A DNA stretch of 7,507 bases from an uncultured Gluconobacter sp. (GTDB lineage Bacteria; Pseudomonadota; Alphaproteobacteria; Acetobacterales; Acetobacteraceae). The notes beneath the pieces are model-generated. The model saw only the letters and a program-made list of their open reading frames with translations. It was not told where the DNA came from and did no database searches. The stretch lies in contig CALFLO010000115.1 of the NCBI GenBank assembly GCA_937880175.1, forward strand, positions 1-7,507, written 5' to 3'. This document shows, piece after piece, positions 6,333 to 7,507 of this stretch (position 1 is the first letter of the stretch; each line of letters starts with the position of its first letter). A program made the position numbers and the translations under genes.

Positions 6333-7103
6333 ATGGACATGAATTTTTCCGACCACGAGCTGGAGCGGTATTCCCGCCATATTCTGCTGCCTCAGGTCGG
6401 AGCAACAGGGCAGGCGCGGCTTCGCGCGGCCTCTGTTCTGGTCATTGGCGCGGGCGGCCTGGGGGCTCCGTTGCTTCAGCAACTCGCAGCGTCCGGAATC
6501 GGGCATATCGGGATCATGGACTATGACCGGGTGGATCTCAGCAATCTCCAGCGACAGGTCCTGTACGGCACGGACGATATCGGTCAGTTCAAAGCTGAAG
6601 CTGCGGCCATGCGTCTCCGGTCGCTAAACCCTCTGGTAAACGTCAGTCCCTACGCGGTTCATGCAACTGCCGAGACACTCGATACTCTTGTGCCGCATTA
6701 TGATCTGGTCTGCGACGGAACTGACAATCCTGCCACGCGGCTGGCCGTGTCTGATGCGTGCGTACGCCACGGACGGTCGCTGGTCTCCGGCGCGGTACAG
6801 GGATTTTCCGGGCAGCTTGCCGTATTCAGACCGCAGATGGGTGGTCCCTGCTATCGATGCCTGTTTCCTGAGGCCTCCGAAACAGAGGCCCCGAACTGTG
6901 GGATGTCTGGTGTGCTCGGGGCGGCAACGGGGGTCATGGGAAGCCTGATGGCGGTGGAAGTCATGCGGGAAGTCATCGGGCTTGATGGTACGGACCAGAC
7001 ACGGGTAAGCCTGTGGGATGCCCTGTCGGGCAAGATGGACAGCTTCGTGCTCAAGCGCGATCCGAACTGTCCGATGCATTCTCATGATCGTGTCAGCGCA
7101 TGA
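6333..7103 (+). CDS. moeB: E1-like adenylyltransferase, HesA/MoeB/ThiF family
   Basis: A 256-residue protein of the E1-like family that adenylates the C-terminal Gly-Gly of sulfur-carrier proteins (MoaD or ThiS) at the expense of ATP. The N-terminal 'ELERYSRHILLPQVG' is typical. 'VIGAGGLGAP' (38-46) is the nucleotide loop, Asp63 in 'IMDYD' binds ribose, 'LSNLQRQ' carries the catalytic Arg74, then come Lys87 and 'CDGTDN' (127-132). Cys173 and Cys176 form the first zinc pair, Cys189 in 'NCGMSG' is at the active-site cysteine position, and 'GVMGSLMAVEVM' follows. The second zinc pair is odd: 'NCPMHSH' gives Cys246-x-x-His249 rather than CxxC. No rhodanese domain is present. MoeB versus ThiF cannot be settled; the 'FSGQLAVF' and 'NCGMSGVLG' regions lean toward ThiF, so the symbol is provisional. 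The start could be 6333 or 6339; neither has a Shine-Dalgarno. It overlaps the DsrE-like gene by ATGA. Confidence 0.88.
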   Translation: MDMNFSDHELERYSRHILLPQVGATGQARLRAASVLVIGAGGLGAPLLQQLAASGIGHIGIMDYDRVDLSNLQRQVLYGTDDIGQFKAEAAAMRLRSLNPLVNVSPYAVHATAETLDTLVPHYDLVCDGTDNPATRLAVSDACVRHGRSLVSGAVQGFSGQLAVFRPQMGGPCYRCLFPEASETEAPNCGMSGVLGAATGVMGSLMAVEVMREVIGLDGTDQTRVSLWDALSGKMDSFVLKRDPNCPMHSHDRVSA

Positions 7104-7507
7104 AAGCTCCCATGTTCCTGACCTTGGCCGATGATTCCTGGCAGCGTGCCCATTATGCCTTTGTCGTTGCCGCGGGAGGCCTGTCCCTAGGGCGCGAGGT
7201 TACAATTTTTGCCGGGGGACGGAGCGTTCTGGCCCTGACATCCGACTGGGAGGGCCTTCAGGGTATCATTGCGGACCATGAACTTGAGGCCTGTGGAATT
7301 GTGGGCTTTGGTGAGCTTCGAGAGGCTGTGCTTGATCTTGGAGCGCTAGTCATGGCCTGTGAGGCGGGCCTGAAGATGGCGGGTGTGTGCGCAGAGGACC
7401 TGCTGGGCGGGGTTAAGGTACGGGGAATTGTCAGCTTTCTCGAACTGGCGGGAGACAATCCCGTCCTTGCGCTGGAAGTTTTTGCGAAAGCCACGATGTT
7501 CAGATGT
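7100..7507 (+). CDS. DsrE-like family protein, 3' end not in window
   Basis: From ATG 7100, which overlaps the stop of the MoeB-like gene (ATGA), 136 codons stay open to the right edge without a stop. The sequence opens with 'PMFLTLADDSWQRAHYAFVVAAGGLSLGREVTIFAGG', the first beta strand, helix and second strand of the DsrE/DsrF fold. 'LGALVMACEAGLKMAG' (81-95) carries Cys87 in the position typical of DsrE-like proteins. Cys65 and Cys97 are also present. Members of this fold include the sulfur-relay subunits TusBCD/DsrEFH and many uncharacterised 'peroxiredoxin family' proteins. Coupling to an E1-like enzyme hints at a role in sulfur transfer, but that is inference. The protein is probably nearly complete here, as the fold is usually 110-160 residues. 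The start lacks a clear Shine-Dalgarno and probably relies on coupling. Confidence 0.75.
   Translation, partial: MKAPMFLTLADDSWQRAHYAFVVAAGGLSLGREVTIFAGGRSVLALTSDWEGLQGIIADHELEACGIVGFGELREAVLDLGALVMACEAGLKMAGVCAEDLLGGVKVRGIVSFLELAGDNPVLALEVFAKATMFRC

Noticed and set aside
1..7507. CRISPR array, tRNA/rRNA, transposase, integrase, toxin-antitoxin or phage-defence genes
   Set aside because: I looked for spaced repeats, cloverleaf-like segments and known motifs of these systems on both strands and saw none; gene content is ordinary housekeeping and envelope functions.

Overview
The window looks like chromosomal DNA of an alphaproteobacterium, most likely an acetic acid bacterium (Acetobacteraceae, Gluconobacter- or Komagataeibacter-like). 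This rests on moderately high GC, the small DUF3126-type and DUF2939-type proteins, and a DXP-dependent vitamin B6 pathway (pdxA/pdxJ). The genus is an inference from recalled family distribution, not from a search. I see no tRNA, rRNA, insertion sequence, prophage gene or CRISPR array. The only stretches without a gene are short intergenic gaps, the longest 188 nt.

Left part (1-4649, all plus strand): the 3' part of a large two-domain glycosyltransferase (tail of a GT2 domain, linker, GT4-like domain) runs in from the left edge. After 46 nt comes an intact M20-family metallodipeptidase, then pdxA only 3 nt later, then pdxJ, which overlaps pdxA by 4 nt (ATGA). M20, pdxA and pdxJ therefore look like one transcription unit. 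PdxA and PdxJ catalyse the last two steps that build pyridoxine 5'-phosphate. The pdxA reading frame is broken near codon 32 by what looks like one extra G in a run of five. Everything before and after the break matches PdxA, including the metal-binding histidines. This is either a very recent mutation or a sequencing error.

Middle part (4650-6231): pdxJ converges on a minus-strand lipoprotein gene. A near-perfect hairpin lies between them, with a T-rich tail on the lipoprotein side, and looks like a shared terminator. The lipoprotein gene is divergent from a small plus-strand DUF3126-type gene. That gene in turn converges on a minus-strand DUF2939-type membrane-anchored protein. The stop codons of this last pair lie inside the two arms of a perfect 9-bp hairpin.

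Right part (6232-7507): a plus-strand E1-like MoeB/ThiF/HesA adenylyltransferase overlaps by ATGA a DsrE-like protein that runs off the right edge. An E1-like activator of sulfur-carrier proteins coupled to a DsrE-like sulfurtransferase-fold protein suggests a sulfur-handling pair. The MoeB-like protein has an unusual Cys-x-x-His in place of the second zinc CxxC and has no visible Shine-Dalgarno.

I did not find a wholly new multi-gene system. The points most worth a second look are the pdxA frameshift, the E1-like/DsrE-like pair, and the stop-codon hairpin.
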